From Deltaproteobacteria bacterium (GTDB lineage Bacteria; Desulfobacterota; SM23-61), in assembly GCA_026388915.1 (NCBI GenBank), contig JAPLIW010000449.1:1-5685 (forward strand): a stretch of 5,685 nt of DNA, read 5' to 3'. A program made the position numbers and the translations under genes. This document shows positions 1 through 5,400 of this stretch, piece by piece. The stretch's first letter is position 1. Each line of letters opens with the position of its first letter. Below the pieces are notes generated by a model. That model did not search any database, had not been told where the DNA came from, and was given only the letters and a program-made list of their open reading frames with translations.

Positions 1-877
1 GCCCGTTACCCTGATCATCCCCTACCCGGCGGGTGGCTCGACGGATGTAACCGGAAGAGTACTGGCGCCGGTAGTCAAGAGGCATCTCGGCCAGACGGTT
101 GTGGTGGAGAATAAAGGGGGAGGGGGAGGCACGGTGGGGCCCAACCTGGTTATCTCCAAGCCCCCGGACGGCTACACTATCGGCATCATGGCTAGCACTA
201 CGGTCACCATCTCCTGGCACATGGGCAAGATGAATTTCAACCCCATCGATGACGTGAAGCATATCATGCGCTACACCGGCTACTTGTATGGTTTCGTGGT
301 GAGGGCGGACGCCCCCTGGAAAACCTTCACCGATTATGTGAAATACGCCAAAGAAAACCCCGGAAAGGTGACCTACGGAACCACGGGAATGGGCTCCGGT
401 CCGCACCTGGCCATGGAAATGATTGCCTTTGCCACCGGGGTGAAACTGACCCATGTCCCCTACAAGGGGGGAGCCGAATGCAATTCCGCCCTCCTGGGCG
501 GCCATGTCGACTCGGTCTCTGACTCGACGAGTTGGGCACCCCTCGTGGATGCGGGAAAATTCAGGCTGCTCATCATCTACACCGCCTCCCGCTCCGCCCG
601 CTATCCCGACGTTCCCACCCTGAAAGAGCTGGGCATCGACATCGTTTTCCCTTCCCCTCTCGAAATCATGGGCCCCAAAGCCCTGCCCCAGCCCATCGTC
701 CAGAAAGTGCATGACGCCATTAAAAAGTCCCTGGATGACCCGGAATACCAGGCCGTCCTGAAAAAATACGACATGCAGACAACCTACCTGAATTCCGAGG
801 ACTGCGAGAAGGCGGTCCGGGCCGAATCGGAGAAATTGAAGGAAATTGTCCAGAAGTTGGGAATGTATAAAAAATAG
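1..877 (+). CDS. TctC/Bug-family tripartite tricarboxylate transporter solute-binding protein, 5'-truncated (paralog 1)
   Basis: This is the C-terminal 291 residues of a periplasmic binding protein; the first complete codon is at position 2 and the stop is TAG at 875-877. By alignment with the downstream paralog about 33 residues are missing (signal peptide plus the first mature residues), because the window begins inside the gene. Family hallmarks are the first ligand loop IPYPAGGSTD (fragment residues 6-15), a Gly-rich NKGGGGGTVGP stretch, the second loop GTTGMGSGPHLAME, and VPYKGGAE followed by LLGGHVD. In this family the two loops hold a carboxylate group of the ligand between two alpha/beta lobes, and the loaded protein delivers it to TctA/TctB in the inner membrane. 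The ligand cannot be read from sequence; known ligands include citrate, amino acids and aromatic acids. A GTG at 101 could be called as a start, but homology clearly continues upstream of it. It carries a Cys after GGAE that the two paralogs lack. Confidence 0.93.
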   Translation, partial: PVTLIIPYPAGGSTDVTGRVLAPVVKRHLGQTVVVENKGGGGGTVGPNLVISKPPDGYTIGIMASTTVTISWHMGKMNFNPIDDVKHIMRYTGYLYGFVVRADAPWKTFTDYVKYAKENPGKVTYGTTGMGSGPHLAMEMIAFATGVKLTHVPYKGGAECNSALLGGHVDSVSDSTSWAPLVDAGKFRLLIIYTASRSARYPDVPTLKELGIDIVFPSPLEIMGPKALPQPIVQKVHDAIKKSLDDPEYQAVLKKYDMQTTYLNSEDCEKAVRAESEKLKEIVQKLGMYKK

Positions 878-886
878 CAACCTGTG

Positions 887-909
887 GGGGCGGGTTTGAA
901 ACCCGGCCC
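887..909. repeat. Intergenic palindromic repeat (GGGTTTGAAACCC type)
   Basis: CGGGTTT (891-897) and AAACCCG (899-905) form a perfect 7-bp inverted repeat around one G. GGG/CCC (887-889 and 907-909) extend it across a G-G mismatch. It lies 9 bp after the stop of the first binding-protein gene. No T-tract follows, so it is not a standard Rho-independent terminator, although the hairpin could protect the transcript 3' end. It resembles a dispersed short palindrome common in the intergenic DNA of related genomes; that comparison is from memory. Confidence 0.6.
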
Positions 910-920
910 TACCCTCGCTG

Positions 921-973
921 AAAGGATATACTCAGGGCTCTGAGAATCACCCTCATTATTGGCGATATCCTTT
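921..973. repeat. Nested inverted repeat in the leader of the second binding-protein gene
   Basis: AAAGGATAT (921-929) and ATATCCTTT (965-973) are perfect 9-bp inverted arms. Between them sits a second hairpin, CTCAG (931-935) with CTGAG (940-944) and a 4-base loop. The outer arm ends about 10 bp before the GGAGG ribosome site at 983-987. It may be a small repeat element, a weak attenuator or a folded leader. No known riboswitch was recognised. Confidence 0.4.
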
Positions 974-991
974 TCCAAAACTGGAGGAAAT

Positions 992-1963
992 ATGAAACGC
1001 TGGCAACATTTGTGGGTCGTCACTTCTGTCATTCTCAGCCTGATCCTGGGATGGGGCATAACGGGTTCGGCTCAAGAGTTTCCCACCAAGCCCATCACCT
1101 TCGTCATTCCTTACCCGGCAGGCGGATCGACCGACCTCACCGGCCGGGCCATGTCCAACGCGGCCAAGAACTATTTGGGCCAGCCCATAATCTGTGAGAA
1201 CAAAGGCGGCGGGGGAGGAACGGTCGGCCCCAGCCTGGTGATCTCCAAGCCTCCCGACGGATACACCATCGGTATCTCCAGCGGGGCGGTCACCATCGCT
1301 TATCACATGGGAAAGCTGAATTTTAACCCTCTCACGGATACAACCAACATCATCCGGTACACGACTTACGTGTTCGGCATGGTAGTCCGTGCCGACGCGC
1401 CCTGGAAGACAATGCAGGAATTCGTGAAGTTTGCCAAGGAGAACCCCGGCAAGATTACCTACGGGACTCCGGGCGTGGGTACGAACCCGCACCTGGCCAT
1501 GGAAGAGTTGAGCATCCTCACCGGGATCAAGCTCGTCCACCTGCCTTTCAAAGGGGGGGCTGAAGCCGCCACCGCCCTCCTGGGAGGCCACATCGATGCG
1601 GTTTCCGACTCCACCAGCTGGGGTCCCATGGTGGATGCGGGGAAATTTAGGCTTCTCGTTACTTACGCCCCCCAGCGGATGCCCCGCTACCCCAATGTGC
1701 CCACGTTGAAAGAGGCCGGGTACGACATGGTCTATTCCTCCCCCCTCTTCCTCATCGGTCCCAAGGGAATGCCCAAACCGGTGGTGGCCAAGCTGCACGA
1801 GGCCTTCAAGAAATCCCTGACCGACCCTGATTATCAATCGATCCTCAAGAAATACGATATGTCGGATAACTACCTTAGCCCGGAAGACCTGGACAAGGCC
1901 ATTCGCCAAGAATCCGAACAGATCAAAAGAGTCGTGCAGAAGCTGGGGCTGGACAAGAAGTAG
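992..1963 (+). CDS. TctC/Bug-family tripartite tricarboxylate transporter solute-binding protein (paralog 2, complete)
   Basis: A 323-residue periplasmic binding protein of usual family length. The ATG at 992 is chosen because GGAGG (983-987) lies 4 bp upstream and the product then opens with a Sec signal peptide: basic MKR, a hydrophobic core around residues 9-23, and likely cleavage after GSA (residue 27). An upstream in-frame TTG at 959 would add 11 residues that spoil the signal. The mature protein starts QEFPTKPI, the typical family N terminus. Ligand-loop motifs are PYPAGGSTD (40-48), Gly-rich NKGGGGGTVGP (70-80), GTPGVGTNPHLAME (158-171), and KGGAE (187-191) followed by LLGGHID (196-202). 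It should capture a carboxylated solute for a TctA/TctB permease, which is not in the window. It lies 114 bp after paralog 1 in the same direction and shares about two thirds of its residues by eye. Cys68 is peculiar to this copy. The substrate is unknown. Confidence 0.95.
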   Translation: MKRWQHLWVVTSVILSLILGWGITGSAQEFPTKPITFVIPYPAGGSTDLTGRAMSNAAKNYLGQPIICENKGGGGGTVGPSLVISKPPDGYTIGISSGAVTIAYHMGKLNFNPLTDTTNIIRYTTYVFGMVVRADAPWKTMQEFVKFAKENPGKITYGTPGVGTNPHLAMEELSILTGIKLVHLPFKGGAEAATALLGGHIDAVSDSTSWGPMVDAGKFRLLVTYAPQRMPRYPNVPTLKEAGYDMVYSSPLFLIGPKGMPKPVVAKLHEAFKKSLTDPDYQSILKKYDMSDNYLSPEDLDKAIRQESEQIKRVVQKLGLDKK

Positions 1964-1970
1964 AAAAATG

Positions 1971-1998
1971 GATTGCGGATTGCAGATTTCGGTTTGAT
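1971..1998. repeat. Short degenerate heptanucleotide tandem array
   Basis: Four successive 7-mers begin 7 bp after the stop of paralog 2: GATTGCG, GATTGCA, GATTTCG, GTTTGAT. The first two differ at one base and the later ones decay. It is probably a simple-sequence remnant with no visible role. Confidence 0.45.
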
Positions 1999-2023
1999 AG
2001 GATGATGAAAAAGCAGGTTTTCA

Positions 2024-2101
2024 GTCATTCCGGCGAAAGCCGGAATCTAGTTCTTTATACTCGTTTTAAGTTCCCTGGACTCCGGTTTTCACCGGAGTGA
2101 C
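2024..2101. repeat. 78-bp palindromic intergenic repeat (GTCATTCCGG...CCGGAGTGAC)
   Basis: Two 27-bp ends, 2024-2050 and 2075-2101, are inverted copies matching at 22 of 27 positions. Each end is itself a hairpin: ATTCCGG/CCGGAAT around CGAAAG on the left, and CTCCGG/CCGGAG around TTTTCA-type sequence on the right. A 24-bp AT-rich centre separates them. This is a member of the widespread GTCATTCC...GGAATCCAG intergenic repeat class (recognition from memory). The left end reappears at 2164-2190 with one mismatch. No flanking target duplication was found. The hairpins could act as a weak 3' end for the upstream transcript, but no proper T-tract follows. Confidence 0.75.
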
Positions 2102-2128
2102 AACTTTATATTGACGCAGCCAGTCTTG

Positions 2129-2332
2129 ATGATCTCGTAAAAAGTCGCAATTCCATAGAATTCGTCATTCCGGCGAAAGCCGGAATCCAGGGTTTCCTGT
2201 GAAAACGGGAATCCAGATTTTCTTTAATGGTTCCCCGATTCCGCGGGGACAATGTCTGGACCCCGGTGCCTGCCCCGGACATGATCCGGGGTTCGCCGGG
2301 GTGACGCTCCAAGAGACTTTTTACGAGATCAT
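2129..2332. mobile_element. 204-bp MITE-like non-autonomous element with 18-bp TIRs and 8-bp target duplication
   Basis: The left end ATGATCTCGTAAAAAGTC (2129-2146) and the right end at 2315-2332 are perfect 18-bp inverted repeats. Immediately outside both ends is the identical octamer CAGTCTTG (2121-2128 and 2333-2340), which fits a target-site duplication made on insertion. The inverted repeat can be extended to 20 bp by borrowing bases from the octamers, so the exact edge is uncertain by 1-2 bp. No transposase or other credible ORF lies inside; the interior is a nest of GC-rich hairpins (2164-2305). It would need a transposase encoded elsewhere. Several IS families make 8-bp duplications, so the parent family is not assigned. 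The right end lies 86 bp before the start codon of the third binding-protein gene, inside its upstream region. Confidence 0.8.
2164..2305. repeat. Palindromic core nested inside the MITE-like element
   Basis: The outer 14 bp at 2164-2177 and 2292-2305 are inverted copies with two mismatches (GTCATTCCGGCGAA against the complement of TTCGCCGGGGTGAC). The left 27 bp repeats the 2024-2050 sequence with one difference. Further hairpins inside are TCCCCG/CGGGGA (2232-2237 and 2244-2249) and CCCCGGA/TCCGGGG (2273-2279 and 2285-2291, 5-base loop). A degenerate second copy of the left end follows around 2192-2216. The core looks like an older repeat carried or captured by the element. Confidence 0.65.
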
Positions 2333-2346
2333 CAGTCTTGACAGAC

Positions 2347-2375
2347 TTGACAATGACAGCAGAGGCTGGTAACTT
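2347..2375 (+). promoter_or_regulatory. Possible weak promoter for the third binding-protein gene
   Basis: A perfect TTGACA (2347-2352) is followed after 17 bp by TAACTT (2370-2375), which matches the -10 consensus at only three positions. A second TTGACA is at 2338-2343, at the edge of the mobile element. The site sits between the insertion and the start codon at 2419, so the gene could have its own promoter after the insertion. Evidence is limited to the -35 hexamer. Confidence 0.25.
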
Positions 2376-2418
2376 TTCCCTCACAGCAAGAAAAGGACTT
2401 TATTCAAGGAGGATTTCG

Positions 2419-3384
2419 ATGAAACAGAGATTTATCGTTATTCTGGCGATCATGACCATGTTCCTGGGGTTGGGGTTATCGGCCTTCGCCGCGGAATTCC
2501 CGACCAAGCCTATCAGTTTTGTCATTCCTTACCCCGCTGGAGGCTCAACGGACGTGACTGGCCGCGCCCTAGCCAATGCTGCCAAAAAATACCTGGGCCA
2601 GCCGATCATCGTCGAGAACAAATCCGGGGGCGGCGGCAGCGTGGGCCCCAGCTTAGTTATCCCCAAACCTCCAGACGGCTACACGATCGGGGTCATTACC
2701 AGCAGCCCCACGATCGCTTATCATATGGGGAAGCTGAACTTTCATCCAGTCGATGACCTGACCCATATTATGCGCTGGGCTGGCTACCTGTTTGGCTTGG
2801 TGGTCCAGACCGAGTCGAAGTGGAAAACCATCCAAGAGTTTATCCAATATGCGAAACAGAACCCTCAGAAAGTTTCCTTTGGGTCTCCGGGCGTGGGAAC
2901 TCCACCACACCTGGCCATGGAAGAGCTGGCCTCTTTGGCCGGGGGCATCCAGTTTGTCCACATTCCTTACAAAGGGGGGGCTGAGTCGAACACGGGCCTT
3001 CTGGGCGGCCACGTGGATAGTGTGTCTGATTCCTCCGGCTGGGGGCCGTTAGTGGATGCCGGAAAGTTCCGGCTCCTCGTCACCTACGGATATCAGCGAT
3101 CCACCCGTTACCCCCAGGTACCTACGTTGAAAGAAATCGGCTATGACCTGGTCTCTCCGGGCCCGATCGGGCTCATCGGTCCCAAGGGTATTCCCAAGCC
3201 CATCGTGGCTAAATTGCATGACGCCTTCAAGAGAGCCATGGATGATCCAGATTTTCAGGCTATTATGAAAAAACTTGACATGACTCCTCTATACCTCAAT
3301 TCGGAGGATTATGAAAAATATGTTCGGCAGGATTCCGAGCGGATCGGAAAGCTGGTCAAGAAACTGGGATTAGACAAAAAGTAG
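2419..3384 (+). CDS. TctC/Bug-family tripartite tricarboxylate transporter solute-binding protein (paralog 3, complete)
   Basis: A 321-residue periplasmic binding protein. The ATG at 2419 is preceded by AAGGAGG (2406-2412, 6-bp spacing), the best ribosome site in the cluster. The protein then begins with a Sec signal peptide: MKQR, a hydrophobic core at residues 5-20, and cleavage near AFA (22-24). In-frame upstream starts (TTG 2338, ATG 2353) lack a ribosome site and would bury the signal. Motifs are PYPAGGSTD (37-45), Gly-rich NKSGGGGSVGP, GSPGVGTPPHLAME (155-168), and KGGAE (185-189) followed by LLGGHVD. It carries one extra residue before KLVH/QFVH compared with paralog 2. Unlike the other two it has QTESKWKT where they have RADAPWKT, and lacks their GKVTYG/GKITYG wording, so it is the most diverged copy and may bind a different ligand. 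Its transcript probably ends at the terminator at 3511-3540. The substrate is unknown and no permease partner is in view. Confidence 0.95.
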   Translation: MKQRFIVILAIMTMFLGLGLSAFAAEFPTKPISFVIPYPAGGSTDVTGRALANAAKKYLGQPIIVENKSGGGGSVGPSLVIPKPPDGYTIGVITSSPTIAYHMGKLNFHPVDDLTHIMRWAGYLFGLVVQTESKWKTIQEFIQYAKQNPQKVSFGSPGVGTPPHLAMEELASLAGGIQFVHIPYKGGAESNTGLLGGHVDSVSDSSGWGPLVDAGKFRLLVTYGYQRSTRYPQVPTLKEIGYDLVSPGPIGLIGPKGIPKPIVAKLHDAFKRAMDDPDFQAIMKKLDMTPLYLNSEDYEKYVRQDSERIGKLVKKLGLDKK

Positions 3385-3386
3385 GA

Positions 3387-3402
3387 GCGGTTCGCGAACC
3401 GC
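3387..3402. repeat. Perfect 16-bp palindrome after the third binding-protein gene
   Basis: GCGGTTCGCGAACCGC is fully self-complementary and starts 2 bp after the stop codon. The flanks (AGGA before, CCCT after) partly extend it. It is similar in size and placement to the 887-909 palindrome, which also follows a binding-protein gene, and probably belongs to the same broad class of dispersed palindromes. No T-tract follows, so it is not a canonical terminator. Confidence 0.55.
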
Positions 3403-3464
3403 CCCTCCACCGGGGTGGTGTCGTCATCACGTCCGGGCAAATCATAAATTGTCCACATCCTATA

Positions 3465-3499
3465 CCCCTCCCCGTTGATGGGGGAGAGATGGGTGGGGG
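3465..3499. repeat. C-rich/G-rich intergenic hairpin repeat
   Basis: CTCCCC (3468-3473) can pair with GGGGAG (3481-3486) across a 7-base loop, and a G-rich stretch (GGG, then GGGGG at 3495-3499) follows. It resembles a common low-complexity intergenic repeat of the CCCCTCCCC...GGGGGAGAG kind. It lies just upstream of the strong terminator and has no assigned role. Confidence 0.4.
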
Positions 3500-3510
3500 T
3501 GATTTTTTCG

Positions 3511-3540
3511 GGCCGGGGCCCAAAGCCCCGGCCTTTTTTT
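3511..3540 (+). terminator. Rho-independent terminator ending the binding-protein cluster
   Basis: GGCCGGGGC (3511-3519) and GCCCCGGCC (3525-3533) form a perfect 9-bp GC-only stem with loop CCAAA. Seven T residues (3534-3540) follow directly. It acts on plus-strand transcription and isolates the transporter genes from tmk. No A-run precedes the stem, so it is not bidirectional. Confidence 0.93.
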
Positions 3541-3558
3541 GGCAGAAAAACCATCTGT

Positions 3559-3587
3559 TTGCGAAAAGGCCTCATTTCGGGTATAAT
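3559..3587 (+). promoter_or_regulatory. Sigma70-type promoter of the tmk-holB operon
   Basis: TTGCGA (3559-3564, four of six matches to TTGACA) and a perfect TATAAT (3582-3587) are spaced by exactly 17 bp. It starts 18 bp after the terminator T-tract. The predicted start of transcription is near 3594, giving a leader of about 20 bases before the TTG start codon, just enough for the ribosome site. Confidence 0.8.
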
Positions 3588-3613
3588 TTATTCATTAAAA
3601 AAGCGGAGGAAAA

Positions 3614-4249
3614 TTGAGTTTTTTCATTACCTTCGAGGGGATCGAGGGATGCGGCAAAACCACCCAGATCGGCCACCTGACCTCTTTTCTTAAAAAGAAC
3701 CAGCGCCCCTTTCTGCTCACCCGGGAACCCGGCGGAACCAAGGTGGGGGAGAAGATCCGGCAGATTCTCCTTTCTTCCGACAATGCCGGCATGGAGCCCA
3801 TGGCCGAACTTTTCCTCTACGTGGCCGACCGGATTCAACACTACCGCCAGGTCATCGTCCCCGCCCTCCGGGAAGGCAAGGTCGTTCTGTGCGACCGCTT
3901 CGCCGATGCCACGACCGTTTACCAAGGTTTCGGCCGCGGCCTGGATTTAGCCTGGATCGAAGAAATCCACGCCCGGGTCCTGGAGAATACCAAACCGGAC
4001 CTGACCTTTCTTCTGGATTTGCCGGTGGAGGTCGGGCTGAAAAGGGCGTGGAAAAGGCTGGAAAAAGATCAGACCCGGGAAGATCGTTTTGAAAAAGAAG
4101 CGGTTGATTTTCATCAAAAGGTGAGGGAGGGATATTTGATTTTAGCGCGGAAGGAACCTGCCCGGATCATTGTCCTGGATGGGATGAAAGACGAACAGAC
4201 TCTGCACCGGGAGATTGTTTCTCATCTCCCCGGTACGATCCGAGGATGA
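3614..4249 (+). CDS. tmk: Thymidylate kinase (dTMP kinase)
   Basis: Phosphorylates dTMP to dTDP with ATP in the cytoplasm, the shared step of de novo and salvage dTTP synthesis. The 211-residue length is typical. Visible motifs are the P-loop GIEGCGKT (9-16), TREPGGT (36-42) for dTMP contact, the LFLYVADRIQH segment (67-76), CDRFADATTVYQG (93-105, the family DR-x-x-x-S/T motif), and a basic LID ending in TREDRFE (154-160). The P-loop lacks the Arg found in yeast-type enzymes and the LID is basic, which fits the E. coli-like (type II) class. The start is TTG: an in-frame TAA lies at 3596-3598, no ATG or GTG fits, the protein begins exactly at the family N terminus, and GGAGG (3605-3609) lies 4 bp upstream. 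It heads an operon with holB 3 bp downstream, driven by the promoter at 3559-3587. Confidence 0.97.
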   Translation: MSFFITFEGIEGCGKTTQIGHLTSFLKKNQRPFLLTREPGGTKVGEKIRQILLSSDNAGMEPMAELFLYVADRIQHYRQVIVPALREGKVVLCDRFADATTVYQGFGRGLDLAWIEEIHARVLENTKPDLTFLLDLPVEVGLKRAWKRLEKDQTREDRFEKEAVDFHQKVREGYLILARKEPARIIVLDGMKDEQTLHREIVSHLPGTIRG

Positions 4250-4252
4250 AAC

Positions 4253-5260
4253 ATGCCCTTTGACCGGATCATAGGACAGGAAAAAGCCGTCGCCGTCCTG
4301 CGCAATGCTTTGCGCAACGGCCGGCTGGCCCACGCTTATCTCTTCATCGGTCCGGAAGGAGTGGGCAAGCGTCTCACCGCCCTGACCCTGTTCAAAGCTA
4401 TGAACTGCCAGTCCCCTCCGGAGCCGGGAGACTGCTGCGAAAAATGCCCCTCCTGCATCAAAGTCAACTCTTCGAATCATGCTGATTTAATCATTTTGGA
4501 GCCCGAAGGGGAAACCATCAAGATCGACCAGATCCGGGGCATGCAGAAAAGGCTCCGCTTCCGTCCCATGGAGGGCGGACGCCGGGCCTGCATTCTGGAC
4601 TCGGCCGACTGCCTTAACGACGCCGCTTCCAACGCCTTGCTGAAAATCCTGGAAGAGCCCCCCCAGGAGACTCATCTGTTCCTGATCACCTCCCGTCCGC
4701 ACAAGCTTCTCCCCACGATTCTCTCCCGTTGCCAGTGGGTGAAGTTCAGGCCTCTATCTCCCGGACAGATCGCGCAGATCCTTCAAACGGACCAGAGCCT
4801 GGAAGATGAAAAGGCCCATTTCTATGCCTCCCTGGCCGGGGGCAGTGCGGGGCAGGCGGTAGCCTTGAGCGACCGCGTTGACTTTCAGAAGCGTCTGGAC
4901 TGGCTGCGGTTTTTTTCCAGCCTGCCCCAGAAATCTGCGGAGGAGATCTTCGAGACCTGCGAACGGCTGGCCAAGGAAGAAGAGGAAGTCGGGGATCTTC
5001 TGGACCTCTGGAAAATCTGGGTCCGGGACCTGGTGGTCTTCAAAGTACAGGGGGAAGGGGCGAAAGAAGGGCTGATCAATCATGATCTTCTCCCCGACCT
5101 TGGAAAAGATGCCGCCAATATCTCCTTCGACCGGCTGGAAGGGATCTTCGGCTCAATCTCCAGCATTCAAAGATCCCTGTCCTTCAACGTCAACAAACAG
5201 CTGGCCCTGGAGACATTGATGCTGGAAATAAAAAAAGAAAGCTCTATGGGACGCAGATGA
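4253..5260 (+). CDS. holB: DNA polymerase III delta' subunit (clamp loader)
   Basis: A 335-residue AAA+ protein and structural partner of DnaX (gamma/tau) and HolA in the complex that opens the beta clamp and loads it onto primed DNA. The N-terminal domain starts FDRIIGQE and has Walker A-like GPEGVGKR (33-40). The usual Ser/Thr after Lys is Arg40, so ATP hydrolysis is unlikely, as expected for delta'. Zinc-ligand cysteines are C52, C62 (or C61), C65 and C68. A degenerate Walker B, ILDSAD (114-119), is followed by NALLKILEEPP (127-137), ITSRP (145-149) and the SRC motif (158-160), whose Arg reaches into the ATP site of a DnaX neighbour. Residues from about 210 form the helical C-terminal collar domain, weakly conserved. 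It starts 3 bp after the tmk stop with GAGG (4242-4245), so the two are probably translationally linked. The last residues (GRR and the stop) are encoded by a copy of an intergenic repeat. DnaX itself was considered and rejected because of Arg40 and the short C terminus. Confidence 0.95.
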   Translation: MPFDRIIGQEKAVAVLRNALRNGRLAHAYLFIGPEGVGKRLTALTLFKAMNCQSPPEPGDCCEKCPSCIKVNSSNHADLIILEPEGETIKIDQIRGMQKRLRFRPMEGGRRACILDSADCLNDAASNALLKILEEPPQETHLFLITSRPHKLLPTILSRCQWVKFRPLSPGQIAQILQTDQSLEDEKAHFYASLAGGSAGQAVALSDRVDFQKRLDWLRFFSSLPQKSAEEIFETCERLAKEEEEVGDLLDLWKIWVRDLVVFKVQGEGAKEGLINHDLLPDLGKDAANISFDRLEGIFGSISSIQRSLSFNVNKQLALETLMLEIKKESSMGRR

Positions 5261-5330
5261 ACGCAGATTCTTTGGAGGTTGAATTCAAAAATAGTTTGGG
5301 ACACAGGTGAATACAGATGAACACAGATAA
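5248..5330. repeat. Degenerate 10-bp repeats (ACRCAGATGA) in two clusters
   Basis: Cluster 1 (5248-5270) is GGG followed by decamers ACGCAGATGA and ACGCAGATTC. Cluster 2 (5298-5330) is GGG followed by ACACAGGTGA, ATACAGATGA and ACACAGATAA. Both clusters therefore start the same way and share a 10-bp period. Cluster 1 overlaps the 3' end of holB and contains its TGA stop (5258-5260). Similar ACAGATGAACACAGAT-like repeats are known between genes of many bacteria (from memory). The function is unknown. Confidence 0.7.
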
Positions 5331-5400
5331 AAAACCAAAATGGTCAACGTTTCTGAACAGCAGCACCGCAGCCCTGCAGCACCCGAGAACGTATTTGACG

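Noticed and set aside
784..1059. Minus-strand ORF of 91 codons over the first intergenic gap
   Set aside because: It contains GFKPAPT, the usual artefact of the GGGTTTGAAACCC palindrome, and overlaps two real genes antisense.
956..1909. Long minus-strand ORF (317 codons) opposite paralog 2
   Set aside because: It is the antisense of a clear TctC-family gene, has no ribosome site or recognisable domain, and arises from GC-rich codon bias.
2024..2305. CRISPR array from the repeated 27-bp sequence
   Set aside because: There are only two good copies, 113 bp apart, in palindromic contexts with no regular spacers and no cas genes.
2106..2384. Minus-strand ORF of 92 codons across the mobile element
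   Set aside because: Its translation contains WIPAFAGMT, a typical spurious peptide produced by the GTCATTCC...CCAG repeat. It spans TIRs and hairpins and is not a gene.
2338..2418. N-terminal extension of paralog 3 by 27 residues (TTG 2338 or ATG 2353)
   Set aside because: The ATG at 2419 has an ideal AAGGAGG and gives an exposed signal peptide. The extension would also begin in the target duplication of the mobile element.
3475..3693. Plus-strand ORF of 72 codons across the terminator and tmk start
   Set aside because: It runs through the terminator hairpin and promoter and overlaps tmk in another frame. No coding evidence.
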